From: Pseudomonas helleri
GTDB taxonomy: Bacteria > Pseudomonadota > Gammaproteobacteria > Pseudomonadales > Pseudomonadaceae
Assembly: GCF_009600315.1 (NCBI RefSeq)
Contig: NZ_WIWC01000050.1
Span: 1 to 36,300 of the forward strand
DNA length: 36,300 bases
Direction: 5' to 3'
Shown here one piece after another: positions 23,585-30,451 of the stretch (the first letter of the stretch is position 1; the number at the start of each line of letters is the position of its first letter). The notes below the pieces were generated by a model. It was not told the origin of the DNA, searched no databases, and worked only from the letters and a program-made list of their open reading frames with translations. The position numbers were made by a program, and so were the translations under genes.

Positions 23585-24736
23585 CTAAATCAGATAATTC
23601 TTCAGCTCTCGCGCAATCACCATCCGTTGAATCTCACTCGACCCTTCATAAATCTGAGTGATCCGCGCATCCCGGTAATAACGCTCTACCGGGTAGTCTT
23701 CAAGGTAGCCATAGCCGCCGTGAATCTGAATGGCTTTGGAACACACATACTCAGCCATTTCCGAAGCGAACAGCTTGGCTTGCGAAGCTTCTGATAAACA
23801 GGGTTTGCCCGCACCACGCAGGCGGGCCGCGTGCAGAATCAACAGGCGCGCGGCGTTGAGACGGGTTTGCATGTCAGCCAGCATGTTAGCCACGCTTTGA
23901 TGCTCAATAATGGCTTTGTCAAACTGTACCCGTTCACGCGCATAGGCCAGCGCCGCTTCAAATGCGGCACGGGCAATCCCCAGCGCCTGCGCAGCAATGC
24001 CGATACGACCACCTTCAAGGTTGGACAGGGCGATCGTCAGCCCCTTGCCCTGTTCACCCAATAGATTGGCGTGCGGCACGGTGCAGTTGTTTAGGGTCAC
24101 TGCGCAGGTGTCCGAGGCGCGGATGCCCATTTTGTGCTCAGTGCGGTCGACAATGAATCCCGGTGTGTCAGTGGGCACCAGAAACGCCGAAAGGCCTTTT
24201 TTACCCAGCTGCGGATCGGTCACGGCAAACACAATGGCCAGCCCGGCGCGCTTGCCATTGGTGACAAACTGTTTGGCGCCGTTGATTACCCACTGCCCGT
24301 CCTGTAACTCGGCCCGCGTGCGCAGGTTGTGCGCTTCAGACCCCGCTTGAGGTTCGGTCAGGCAAAAACAGCCGATGGTGGTGCCGCTGGCAAGACCCGC
24401 CAGCCACTCTTCTTTTTGCGCCTGGCTGCCATAGTTGAGGATCGGGCCGCAGCCCACGGAGTTGTGAACGCTCATCAGCGCTCCCGTCGCACCATCGCCG
24501 GCCGAGATCTCCTCAACCGCCAGGGCATAGGCGACGTAATCGAGGTAAGAACCGCCCCATTCTTCAGTCACCACCATGCCGAGCAGGCCGAGTTCGCCCA
24601 TCTTGGCGACCAGCCCGTCGTCAATCCAGCCAGCCTTTTCCCACGCCTGGGCATTAGGTGCAATTTCACCTCGCGCAAAGTCGCGGGCCATGTCGCGAAT
24701 CATCACTTGTTCTTCAGTCAGTTCGATGTCTTGCAT
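23585..24736 (-). CDS. Acyl-CoA dehydrogenase
   Basis: A 383-residue FAD-dependent acyl-CoA dehydrogenase of normal length. Characteristic segments are CFCLTEPQAGSEAHNLRT (flavin/substrate region), WVINGAKQFVTNG, and QIYEGSSEIQRMVIAR, with the catalytic base Glu at about residue 364. The gene follows the 3-hydroxyisobutyryl-CoA hydrolase gene after 3 bases on the same strand, so a role in valine catabolism as isobutyryl-CoA dehydrogenase is likely. This is inferred from context; short-chain acyl-CoA substrates cannot be excluded. Confidence 0.9.
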   Translation of the reverse strand: MQDIELTEEQVMIRDMARDFARGEIAPNAQAWEKAGWIDDGLVAKMGELGLLGMVVTEEWGGSYLDYVAYALAVEEISAGDGATGALMSVHNSVGCGPILNYGSQAQKEEWLAGLASGTTIGCFCLTEPQAGSEAHNLRTRAELQDGQWVINGAKQFVTNGKRAGLAIVFAVTDPQLGKKGLSAFLVPTDTPGFIVDRTEHKMGIRASDTCAVTLNNCTVPHANLLGEQGKGLTIALSNLEGGRIGIAAQALGIARAAFEAALAYARERVQFDKAIIEHQSVANMLADMQTRLNAARLLILHAARLRGAGKPCLSEASQAKLFASEMAEYVCSKAIQIHGGYGYLEDYPVERYYRDARITQIYEGSSEIQRMVIARELKNYLI

Positions 24737-24739
24737 GAT

Positions 24740-25852
24740 TCAGACTCCGCTCGGCGTGAAGTGGGTGAAGAAGCTGGCCACCTGGGCCGGGTCCAGTTCA
24801 TTGAGCGTGGGCGGATTCCAATGCGGATTTTTGTCCTTGTCGATAATCAACGCGCGTACCCCTTCGATCAAGTCACCCCGGTCAAACCACTGGCGGTCAA
24901 GGTGCAGCTCCAGCGCAAAGCACTGCTCAAGGTTCAGGTTGAGGGCACGGCTGCGGCGCAGCATTTCAAGGGTAACGGCCATGCCCAGCGGCGACCGGGT
25001 TTGCAGCAGGTTGGCGGTGTCAGTGGCCCATTGCCGATGCTCGCTGGTTGCCACTTCCTGCAACCGGGTAACAATGGTCGTCACGCTGTCATGGGAAAAG
25101 ATGTCGTCAATCAACGGGCGAAGTGTGGCGATGGGGGCGTCGGGCAAGCTGTTTACGGCGATTGACGCCAACAGTGCCTCAAGTTCTTGCCGCGGGGATT
25201 GTTGCCATGTCAGCGCGTCGAGCTGCTTATCCAGTTCGCTCAACCGGGTGCTGTCGGTATACCAGTCTGCCAGCCCGCAATACAGGGCATCACGGGCGTC
25301 GATTTGCACACCGCTCACGCCCAGATAAGTCCCCACTTGGCCGGGTATTTTGCTGAGGAAATGGCTGGCACCCACGTCCGGGAAATAGCCGATGGCGACC
25401 TCTGGCATGGCTAACCGGCTGCGTTCGGTGACCAGTCGAAAATCAGCCCCTTGCGCCAACCCCATGCCGCCGCCAAGTACGTAGCCGTCCATCACGGCAA
25501 GCACGGGTTTGGCGTAGTGATGCAAGGTCAGGTCGAGGGCGTATTCCTCCTCGAAAAAAGCAGTGTGCAGGGTGTCGTTGTTTTTGTAGCTGTCATACAA
25601 CGAACGAATATCTCCCCCGGCACAGAAGGCTTTTTCGCCAGCGCCGCGCACGACCACCGCGGCCACGTGGGGGTCTTTGGCCCAGGCATCGAGGTGCTGC
25701 TGGAGGCTGCGTACCATTTCAAGATTGAGGGCGTTGAGGCCGCTCGGGCGGTTAAGGGTCAAATGGCCGATTCGATTGCGTACCTGCGCGAGTACGGTGT
25801 CGGGCGCGATGTTGCCATCGAGTATCGGTGAGGATGAAGCCTGAGCAGTCAT
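24740..25852 (-). CDS. 3-hydroxyisobutyryl-CoA hydrolase (enoyl-CoA hydratase fold)
   Basis: A 370-residue crotonase-fold protein of the ECH_2 (HIBCH) type, which removes CoA from 3-hydroxyisobutyryl-CoA in valine breakdown. FCAGGDIRSLYD forms the oxyanion region, VLGGGMGLAQGADFRLVTE follows, and the catalytic Glu and Asp are E151 and D159 in MPEVAIGYFPDVGAS. The length and the carboxyl-terminal helical extension separate it from ordinary enoyl-CoA hydratases (~260 residues). It forms a two-gene operon with the dehydrogenase that follows after 3 bases. Confidence 0.88.
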   Translation of the reverse strand: MTAQASSSPILDGNIAPDTVLAQVRNRIGHLTLNRPSGLNALNLEMVRSLQQHLDAWAKDPHVAAVVVRGAGEKAFCAGGDIRSLYDSYKNNDTLHTAFFEEEYALDLTLHHYAKPVLAVMDGYVLGGGMGLAQGADFRLVTERSRLAMPEVAIGYFPDVGASHFLSKIPGQVGTYLGVSGVQIDARDALYCGLADWYTDSTRLSELDKQLDALTWQQSPRQELEALLASIAVNSLPDAPIATLRPLIDDIFSHDSVTTIVTRLQEVATSEHRQWATDTANLLQTRSPLGMAVTLEMLRRSRALNLNLEQCFALELHLDRQWFDRGDLIEGVRALIIDKDKNPHWNPPTLNELDPAQVASFFTHFTPSGV

Positions 25853-25994
25853 CGCTAACTCCCTGCTTTATATTATTTTTAAGGGGTGTTCGCGGGCGAA
25901 CGATGGCCGATGCTAACAGTGCAAAATTGCCTTGTACAACCCTGATACGTGCAGGGCTGGTGTGCATTTTTGCCTGAAGGGTGAGCACGGATCT

Positions 25995-26765
25995 TTACTG
26001 CGCCAACCAGCCGCCGTCGACATTCCAGGCTGCTCCGCGAACCTGGCTGGCAGCATCGCTGCACATGAAGAGCACCAATTCACCGAGTTGAGGCGGGGTT
26101 ACAAATTCCAGTGAGGGTTGTTTTTCGGCGAGCAGATCATGCTGCGCTTGATAAGGGTCAATCCCCTGACTGATGCGCTGATCGATCTGATTTTGTACCA
26201 GCGGAGTCAGCACCCAGCCAGGGCAGATGGCGTTGCAGGTGATGTTGCTGGTTGCGGTCTCAAGGCCGACCACTTTGGTCAAGCCAATCACACCATGTTT
26301 GGCGGCGACATAGGCCGCTTTGCCGACCGAACCCACCTGGCCATGCACCGAGGCGATATTGACGATGCGACCCCAGCCGCGTTTGCGCATGCCGGGCAGG
26401 GTCAGGCGCGTGCTGTGGAAGACCGAGGAGAGGTTGATTGCGATGATGGCGTCCCAGCGTTCCACCGGAAAGTCTTCGACGGTTGAGACATGCTGAATGC
26501 CCGCATTGTTGACCAGGATGTCGATGCCGCCAAATTCCCGCTCGGCGTAGTCGATCATGTCAGCTATTTGTGCGGGGTCGCTGACATCTGCCGGGTGATG
26601 ACCGACCCTGCCACCGAACTGTTCCAGGTCAGCAATGACTTTGCCGGCATCGCCAAAACCGTTGAGTATCAGGTCGGCACCTGCTTTAGCCAGACTTTGC
26701 GCAATACCCAGTCCAATACCACTGGTTGATCCGGTAACCAGAGCGGTTTTACCTGTAAGGCTCAT
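25995..26765 (-). CDS. 3-hydroxybutyrate dehydrogenase (SDR)
   Basis: A 256-residue short-chain dehydrogenase. TGSTSGIG (residues 11-18) binds NAD, NNAG is at 86-89, and the catalytic Ser139, Tyr152 and Lys156 are in NIASVHG and YVAAKHG. The overall match to bacterial D-3-hydroxybutyrate dehydrogenases is strong (GLETATSNITCNAICPGWV and QVRGAAWNVDGGW). It oxidises 3-hydroxybutyrate to acetoacetate in ketone body or PHB use. It lies 142 bases upstream of the HIBCH-type gene on the same strand and is preceded by a terminator, so it has its own promoter. Confidence 0.88.
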   Translation of the reverse strand: MSLTGKTALVTGSTSGIGLGIAQSLAKAGADLILNGFGDAGKVIADLEQFGGRVGHHPADVSDPAQIADMIDYAEREFGGIDILVNNAGIQHVSTVEDFPVERWDAIIAINLSSVFHSTRLTLPGMRKRGWGRIVNIASVHGQVGSVGKAAYVAAKHGVIGLTKVVGLETATSNITCNAICPGWVLTPLVQNQIDQRISQGIDPYQAQHDLLAEKQPSLEFVTPPQLGELVLFMCSDAASQVRGAAWNVDGGWLAQ

Positions 26766-26836
26766 GACTTATTCCTCAAGTGACACGTGGGGGCGTGAAT
26801 GAGAAACGTAGCACGAGGTTTATGTTTACGGATACG

Positions 26837-26864
26837 AAACGGCCCACCAAAAGGCGGGCCGTTT
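26837..26864. terminator. Intrinsic terminator after ppiC
   Basis: AAACGGCCC and GGGCCGTTT form a stem, with one mismatch near the top and an AAAA loop. Short T runs occur on both sides. It follows the stop of ppiC on the minus strand. Confidence 0.75.
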
Positions 26865-26882
26865 TCACGCAAACCGGGAGGA

Positions 26883-27164
26883 TTAGTCCTGACGGCTGGT
26901 GACTTCCAGCAGGTGGTAGCCGAACTGGGTTTTCACCGGGCCTTGAACCACGTTGATCGGTGCGCTGAAGACGACCGTGTCGAATTCTTTAACCATTTGG
27001 CCTGGACCGAACGAACCCAGATCACCGCCTTGACGGCTGGATGGGCACGAGGAGTTGGCTTTTGCGACTTCGGCGAAATCAGCGCCGCCTTCAATTTGGG
27101 CTTTCAGTTCGTTGCACTTGTCTTCTGTGGCAACGAGGATGTGGCGGGCAGTGGCTTTAGCCAT
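26883..27164 (-). CDS. ppiC: Parvulin-type peptidyl-prolyl isomerase PpiC
   Basis: A 93-residue single-domain parvulin that catalyses cis-trans isomerisation of prolyl bonds in the cytoplasm. ARHILVATEDKCNELK, CPSSRQGGDLGSFGPGQMV and TQFGYHLLEV are the family's conserved blocks. There is no signal peptide. AGGAG lies close to the ATG. It is a single gene with a terminator after it. Confidence 0.95.
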   Translation of the reverse strand: MAKATARHILVATEDKCNELKAQIEGGADFAEVAKANSSCPSSRQGGDLGSFGPGQMVKEFDTVVFSAPINVVQGPVKTQFGYHLLEVTSRQD

Positions 27165-27242
27165 GAGAGAGTACTCCTTTCAATAAAGTGGTGAGCCTAC
27201 CGGATTCAGTCAGTTTTTTCCCGGCAAAAGTTCCCATGGCGA

Positions 27243-28328
27243 TTACGCGATCGCCTGAACAGCCTGTCGTTGTGCGTGCAGTTGGGCTGCCGCTGCTCGC
27301 AACAATTGCTCGGTGGCATCCCAGCCCAGGCAGCCATCGGTGATGGAAACACCGTAGCGCAAGGTGCTGCTCAAGGGTTGGCAGCCCTCGAATAAATGGC
27401 TTTCGAGCATCATGCCGATCAATGAGTGATCGCCCTGCAGGCGCTGAGCCAGCACGTCGTTGAACACATCAGGCTGGCGTAACGGGTCTTTGCCGCTGTT
27501 GGCGTGGCTGCAATCCACCATTAAACGGGCCGGGATGGCGTTTTTTTCAAGTCCGGCGCGTGCATTGGCAACGCTGTTGCGATCGAAGTTGGGGCCGCTG
27601 TGGCCGCCGCGCAGCACCAAATGCGTGTCCGGGTTGCCCGGCGTCTGGATGATTGCCGGGTGGCCTTCAGCGTCGACCCCGAAGTGGCGATGGCTGTGGG
27701 CTGCAGAACGCATGGCATCGCAGGCGATGGCCACACCGCCGTCTGTACCGTTTTTGAAGCCGACCGGCATGCCCAGGCCGCTGGCCATCTCGCGGTGAAT
27801 TTGCGATTCGGTGGTGCGAGCGCCAATGGCGACCCAGCCCAGCAGGTCATCGAAGTAACCGGCGGCCATTGGTTGCAGCAACTCGGTAGCGATGGGCAGG
27901 CCCATGCCCAGCATTTCCAGCATCAGCTCGCGCGAGAGTGTCAGGCCGTGGGCCATGTCATCGCTGCCATCCAGATGCGGGTCATAGGCCAGGCCTTTCC
28001 ATCCAACCGTAGTACGCGGTTTTTCGATGTAGGCACGCATCACCAGCAGCATGTCATCACGCAGCTCGTGCGAAAGGGCTGCGAGGTGGCTGGCGTATTC
28101 AAGGGCTGCAACCGGGTCATGGATAGAGCAGGGGCCGACTACGATCAGTAAACGGGAGTCTTCACCGTTCAAAATGGCGCGTATGGCCTGACGCTGACGA
28201 CTGACCAGCTGGCGAAGTGAGTCGCTGAGCGGCAGGTGTTGCTTGAGTTGCGCTGCTGTGGGCAGGCGCTGGATGCTGACAGAAGGGGCGGTGTGGGTGG
28301 CAGGCAGAGCAGAAATCGATGCGTTCAT
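27243..28328 (-). CDS. aroF: 3-deoxy-7-phosphoheptulonate (DAHP) synthase, class I
   Basis: A 361-residue DAHP synthase that condenses phosphoenolpyruvate and erythrose-4-phosphate in the first step of the shikimate pathway. Active-site segments are VVGPCSIHDP, EKPRTTVGWKGLAYDP, GARTTESQ and GFKNGTDG. I start at ATG 28328, which has AGGA 9 bases before it; the open frame continues to 28424 without support. Which of the E. coli isozymes AroF, AroG or AroH it matches in feedback control cannot be read, so the symbol is tentative. It is preceded by a leader region with two aromatic-rich small frames and an intrinsic terminator, strongly suggesting attenuation by aromatic amino acid supply. Confidence 0.9.
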   Translation of the reverse strand: MNASISALPATHTAPSVSIQRLPTAAQLKQHLPLSDSLRQLVSRQRQAIRAILNGEDSRLLIVVGPCSIHDPVAALEYASHLAALSHELRDDMLLVMRAYIEKPRTTVGWKGLAYDPHLDGSDDMAHGLTLSRELMLEMLGMGLPIATELLQPMAAGYFDDLLGWVAIGARTTESQIHREMASGLGMPVGFKNGTDGGVAIACDAMRSAAHSHRHFGVDAEGHPAIIQTPGNPDTHLVLRGGHSGPNFDRNSVANARAGLEKNAIPARLMVDCSHANSGKDPLRQPDVFNDVLAQRLQGDHSLIGMMLESHLFEGCQPLSSTLRYGVSITDGCLGWDATEQLLRAAAAQLHAQRQAVQAIA

Positions 28329-28371
28329 GGTGTGTGTCCTGGGCAAGCGGCGGGTCTTCCCGCGCGCAGCC

Positions 28372-28524
28372 CTATTGGGGTGTTCGACAATTAGCCTGAC
28401 TGGCTGTGAGTGCATGGGTGCCACCGATGTGATTTCGTTCGGAGGCGGCAGGCTGTCCCGAACGACGGTTGGTAAATCGCCATGCAGTGCAAAGGTCGAA
28501 GCGGTAATAAGTGGCGTAGTTCAT
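28372..28524 (-). CDS. Second aromatic-rich leader ORF before DAHP synthase
   Basis: A 50-codon frame, starting at ATG 28524 with AAGGA 8 bases upstream and ending at TAG 28372, 43 bases before the enzyme start. Its first 17 codons encode MNYATYYRFDLCTAWRF, with three Tyr, two Phe and one Trp. The rest has no clear pattern. It lies after the terminator at 28562-28598, so it is translated only on read-through transcripts. It may couple translation of the enzyme gene to aromatic amino acid supply. The strong ribosome binding site supports real translation; the role is inference. Confidence 0.6.
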   Translation of the reverse strand: MNYATYYRFDLCTAWRFTNRRSGQPAASERNHIGGTHALTASQANCRTPQ

Positions 28525-28561
28525 GGTGTGATTCCTTAAATAAGTAAGTTTTCAGGGGCTG

Positions 28562-28598
28562 AAAAAACAAAACCCCCGGTCGGGAGGCCGACCGGGGG
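28562..28598 (-). terminator. Attenuator terminator in the DAHP synthase leader
   Basis: CCCCCGGTCGG and CCGACCGGGGG (28588-28598 and 28573-28583) form a perfect 11-bp stem with a 4-base loop. On the minus strand the stem is followed by TTTTGTTTTTT. This is a strong intrinsic terminator placed inside the leader, 245 bases before the DAHP synthase start. An alternative pairing, GGGGT (28624-28620) with ACCCC (28599-28595), would break the stem and could act as antiterminator. Confidence 0.88.
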
Positions 28599-28648
28599 TG
28601 AGAAATTCTCTGGTAGGCGACCCCTAAGTAGTGGGCGCCGTTTGGGTA

Positions 28649-28783
28649 TCAGGCGCGCCAGTGGCTAAACCAATACCCAAAATAAAATCGTGCTACGGAT
28701 TGCGCGTTGTTCGCACACACAGAGCCGACCGTGCGAGATTCGCATGGGAGCTGAAAAGCGTCTGTGTGGGGGCGATGCAACAT
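28649..28783 (-). CDS. Aromatic leader peptide of the DAHP synthase attenuator
   Basis: A 44-codon frame with GGAG 7 bases before its ATG (28783) and a TGA at 28651-28649. Its carboxyl end reads FYFGYWFSHWRA, with seven aromatic residues (three Phe, two Tyr, two Trp) in ten positions. The codons for Phe35-Gly36-Tyr37 form the 5' arm of a 9-bp stem (28681-28673 with 28649-28641), whose other arm starts at the stop codon. A ribosome stalled at these codons would keep the stem open. The terminator follows 51 bases after the stop. This is the classical layout of an attenuator leader peptide. Confidence 0.8.
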   Translation of the reverse strand: MLHRPHTDAFQLPCESRTVGSVCANNAQSVARFYFGYWFSHWRA

Positions 28784-28865
28784 GTGCGGTCTCCAATGAA
28801 TGCGTTGAAGCTTACCCGAGGCAGGCAAACCGGTTCAATCAAAAATTGCCGTGTCGTGAATACAC

Positions 28866-28897
28866 GGATCAATCAGGTGCCAAGGGCTGATTGATCC
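28866..28897. promoter_or_regulatory. 11-bp perfect inverted repeat upstream of the leader peptide
   Basis: GGATCAATCAG (28866-28876) and CTGATTGATCC (28887-28897) are exact inverted copies separated by 10 bases. No T-run follows on the minus strand, so it is not a good terminator. It is 83 bases upstream of the leader peptide start, near where the promoter should be, so it could be an operator for the DAHP synthase transcript. It does not match the TyrR/PhhR-type TGTAAA-N6-TTTACA box. Confidence 0.45.
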
Positions 28898-28989
28898 TGC
28901 AGACAACACAGGCTTAAACGGCCAGCTGTTTAGGGGCTGTCAGGCGGTGAGTAATCTATATCTGGAGTAGCGCTTGATTAAGCGCATAC

Positions 28990-29232
28990 TCAGTTAAAGA
29001 CATCTCTTTGCTCGGCCTCAAGCCCCGCGTCACGCGATGGAATGATGCCGTCTTTCATGCCCAGAAGTACCGCCACTTTATGGGCTTCCCCACGTTTCCC
29101 TTTCTTGCGCCCGGCGAGCACCTGATAAGTAGTCGCCGGGTCAACACCGTGCTCGCGAGCGAACTTTTGCACTGATTTTCCTTGATGTTCCAGCCAAGCC
29201 TTGGCTTGTGCAGCGGTACGTATTCCGGTCAT
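28990..29232 (-). CDS. Phage-type small DNA-binding protein (BcepMu gp16-like)
   Basis: An 80-residue protein with a helix-turn-helix-like segment: QKFAREHGVDPATTYQVLAG (residues 22-41), then RKKGKRGEAHKVAVLLGMKDG. The AxEHGV...YQVLAGRKKGxRGxAHKxAVxLGxKDG pattern fits the phage-associated family exemplified by BcepMu gp16, found in Mu-like prophage control regions. It is divergent from an XRE repressor-like gene with only 63 bases between them, a typical phage switch. No other phage genes are nearby, so it is either a remnant or a domesticated regulator. Confidence 0.65.
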   Translation of the reverse strand: MTGIRTAAQAKAWLEHQGKSVQKFAREHGVDPATTYQVLAGRKKGKRGEAHKVAVLLGMKDGIIPSRDAGLEAEQRDVFN

Positions 29233-29295
29233 AGTTCAAAACCGTTCAATGTTGTTTAATATTTTTTGATTATACCATCCTCGCGGGTGTTAAAA
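29233..29295. promoter_or_regulatory. Divergent promoter/operator region of the phage-type switch
   Basis: The 63-base AT-rich space between the two divergent regulators must hold both promoters. On the minus strand TTGAAC occurs twice, 10 bases apart (TTGAACGGTTTTGAAC). On the plus strand TATACC stands about 16 bases after ATGTTG. Overlapping promoters with short repeats are typical of cI/Cro-type switches. Confidence 0.4.
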
Positions 29296-29667
29296 ATGGG
29301 ATCTTACATCCAAATGAGTGGAATCGGTGCGCGCTTAAGGCAAGAGAGAGAGCGGCTTGGCCTGTCGCAGAAAGCTTTTGGTGAAATCGGCGGTGTCGAG
29401 GCCAATGCTCAAGGTAAATATGAAAGTGGAGAGCGTGCGCCCAAAGCGGATTACTTGTCGCGAGTGGCAGAGCGTGGTGCAGATGTACTTTATATTTTGA
29501 CGGGCACTCCAACCCCAACACTGCTCGATAATCTTAGTCAGGTTGAGGAAAAGGTGCTGGTGAGTTACCGCATTTTGCATAAAGAAGACCAGGAAGCCAT
29601 TCGTAGGCTTACGGTCACTTTGGCAGAGTTGTATACGCCTGTTCAGGCTAAAGGGCGTCAGGATTAG
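29296..29667 (+). CDS. XRE/cI-like transcriptional regulator
   Basis: A 123-residue protein with an amino-terminal XRE helix-turn-helix (about residues 8-65: IGARLRQERERLGLSQKAFG and NAQGKYESGERAPKADYLSR). A short helical tail, EKVLVSYRILHKEDQEAIRR, follows. It is like small phage repressors or phage-derived regulators without the LexA-type protease domain. The start may be ATG 29296 or the ATG at 29314; neither has a strong ribosome binding site. It lies upstream of gacA on the same strand but 143 bases away, and a weak hairpin with ATTTTT (29688-29708) may end its transcript. Confidence 0.8.
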   Translation: MGSYIQMSGIGARLRQERERLGLSQKAFGEIGGVEANAQGKYESGERAPKADYLSRVAERGADVLYILTGTPTPTLLDNLSQVEEKVLVSYRILHKEDQEAIRRLTVTLAELYTPVQAKGRQD

Positions 29668-29810
29668 AACGATGCTTAAGTCTTGTTCAGGCATCGGCCT
29701 GCATTTTTAACGTTTTGCTATGGATCGTCGATTGATCATGGGTAGGTTGGCGTGCGTGTTTTTTGCTAAGGTGTCGTCAATCTACTTAGTCCAATTGGTG
29801 AGGTGCCGGC

Positions 29811-30449
29811 TTGATTCGGGTTCTGGTGGTCGATGATCACGATCTTGTGCGTACAGGCATCACACGAATGCTGGCTGATATAGATGGCCTGCAAGTGGTT
29901 GGGCAGGCTGAATCCGGTGAGGAATCCCTTATCAAGGCCCGCGAGCTGAAACCTGATGTGGTCTTGATGGATGTCAAAATGCCCGGCATTGGCGGGCTGG
30001 AAGCCACACGAAAAATGATGCGCAGCCACCCTGACATCAAGGTGGTTGCAGTGACCGTGTGTGAAGAGGATCCTTTTCCGACACGGTTGTTGCAGGCGGG
30101 TGCTGCTGGCTATATGACCAAGGGCGCGGGTCTGGCCGAAATGGTTCAGGCCATTCGTCTGGTCTTTTCCGGGCAGCGCTATATCAGCCCGCAAGTCGCA
30201 CAGCAATTGGCCCTCAAGTCATTCCAACCTGCCAGTGACTCACCTTTTGATGCACTGTCGGAGCGAGAAATCCAGATTGCACTGATGATTGTGGGCTGTC
30301 AGAAGGTTCAGGTGATTTCCGACAAGTTGTGTCTGTCCCCCAAAACGGTCAACACCTATCGCTATCGCATATTCGAGAAGCTCTCGGTCAAAAGTGATGT
30401 TGAGCTGGCTTTGCTGGCGGTACGTCACGGCATGGTAGACGCTGGTTGA
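29811..30449 (+). CDS. gacA: Global response regulator GacA
   Basis: A 212-residue NarL/FixJ-family response regulator, partner of the GacS sensor. Through the Rsm small RNAs it controls secondary metabolism, biofilm and motility in pseudomonads. The receiver domain contains VVDDHDLVRTGI and the phospho-acceptor Asp54 (VVLMDVKMPG). The carboxyl-terminal LuxR-type helix-turn-helix (LSEREIQIALMIVGC, LCLSPKTVNTYRYRIFEKL) is complete. The start is a TTG, as in other Pseudomonas gacA genes, with GAGG about 7 bases upstream. It overlaps uvrC closely, the usual gacA-uvrC arrangement. Confidence 0.97.
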   Translation: MIRVLVVDDHDLVRTGITRMLADIDGLQVVGQAESGEESLIKARELKPDVVLMDVKMPGIGGLEATRKMMRSHPDIKVVAVTVCEEDPFPTRLLQAGAAGYMTKGAGLAEMVQAIRLVFSGQRYISPQVAQQLALKSFQPASDSPFDALSEREIQIALMIVGCQKVQVISDKLCLSPKTVNTYRYRIFEKLSVKSDVELALLAVRHGMVDAG

Positions 30450-30451
30450 AA

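Noticed and set aside
28329..28424. Amino-terminal extension of DAHP synthase to 28424
   Set aside because: The extension is Arg/Pro-rich, has no ribosome binding site, and overlaps the second leader frame; the ATG at 28328 has AGGA at good spacing.
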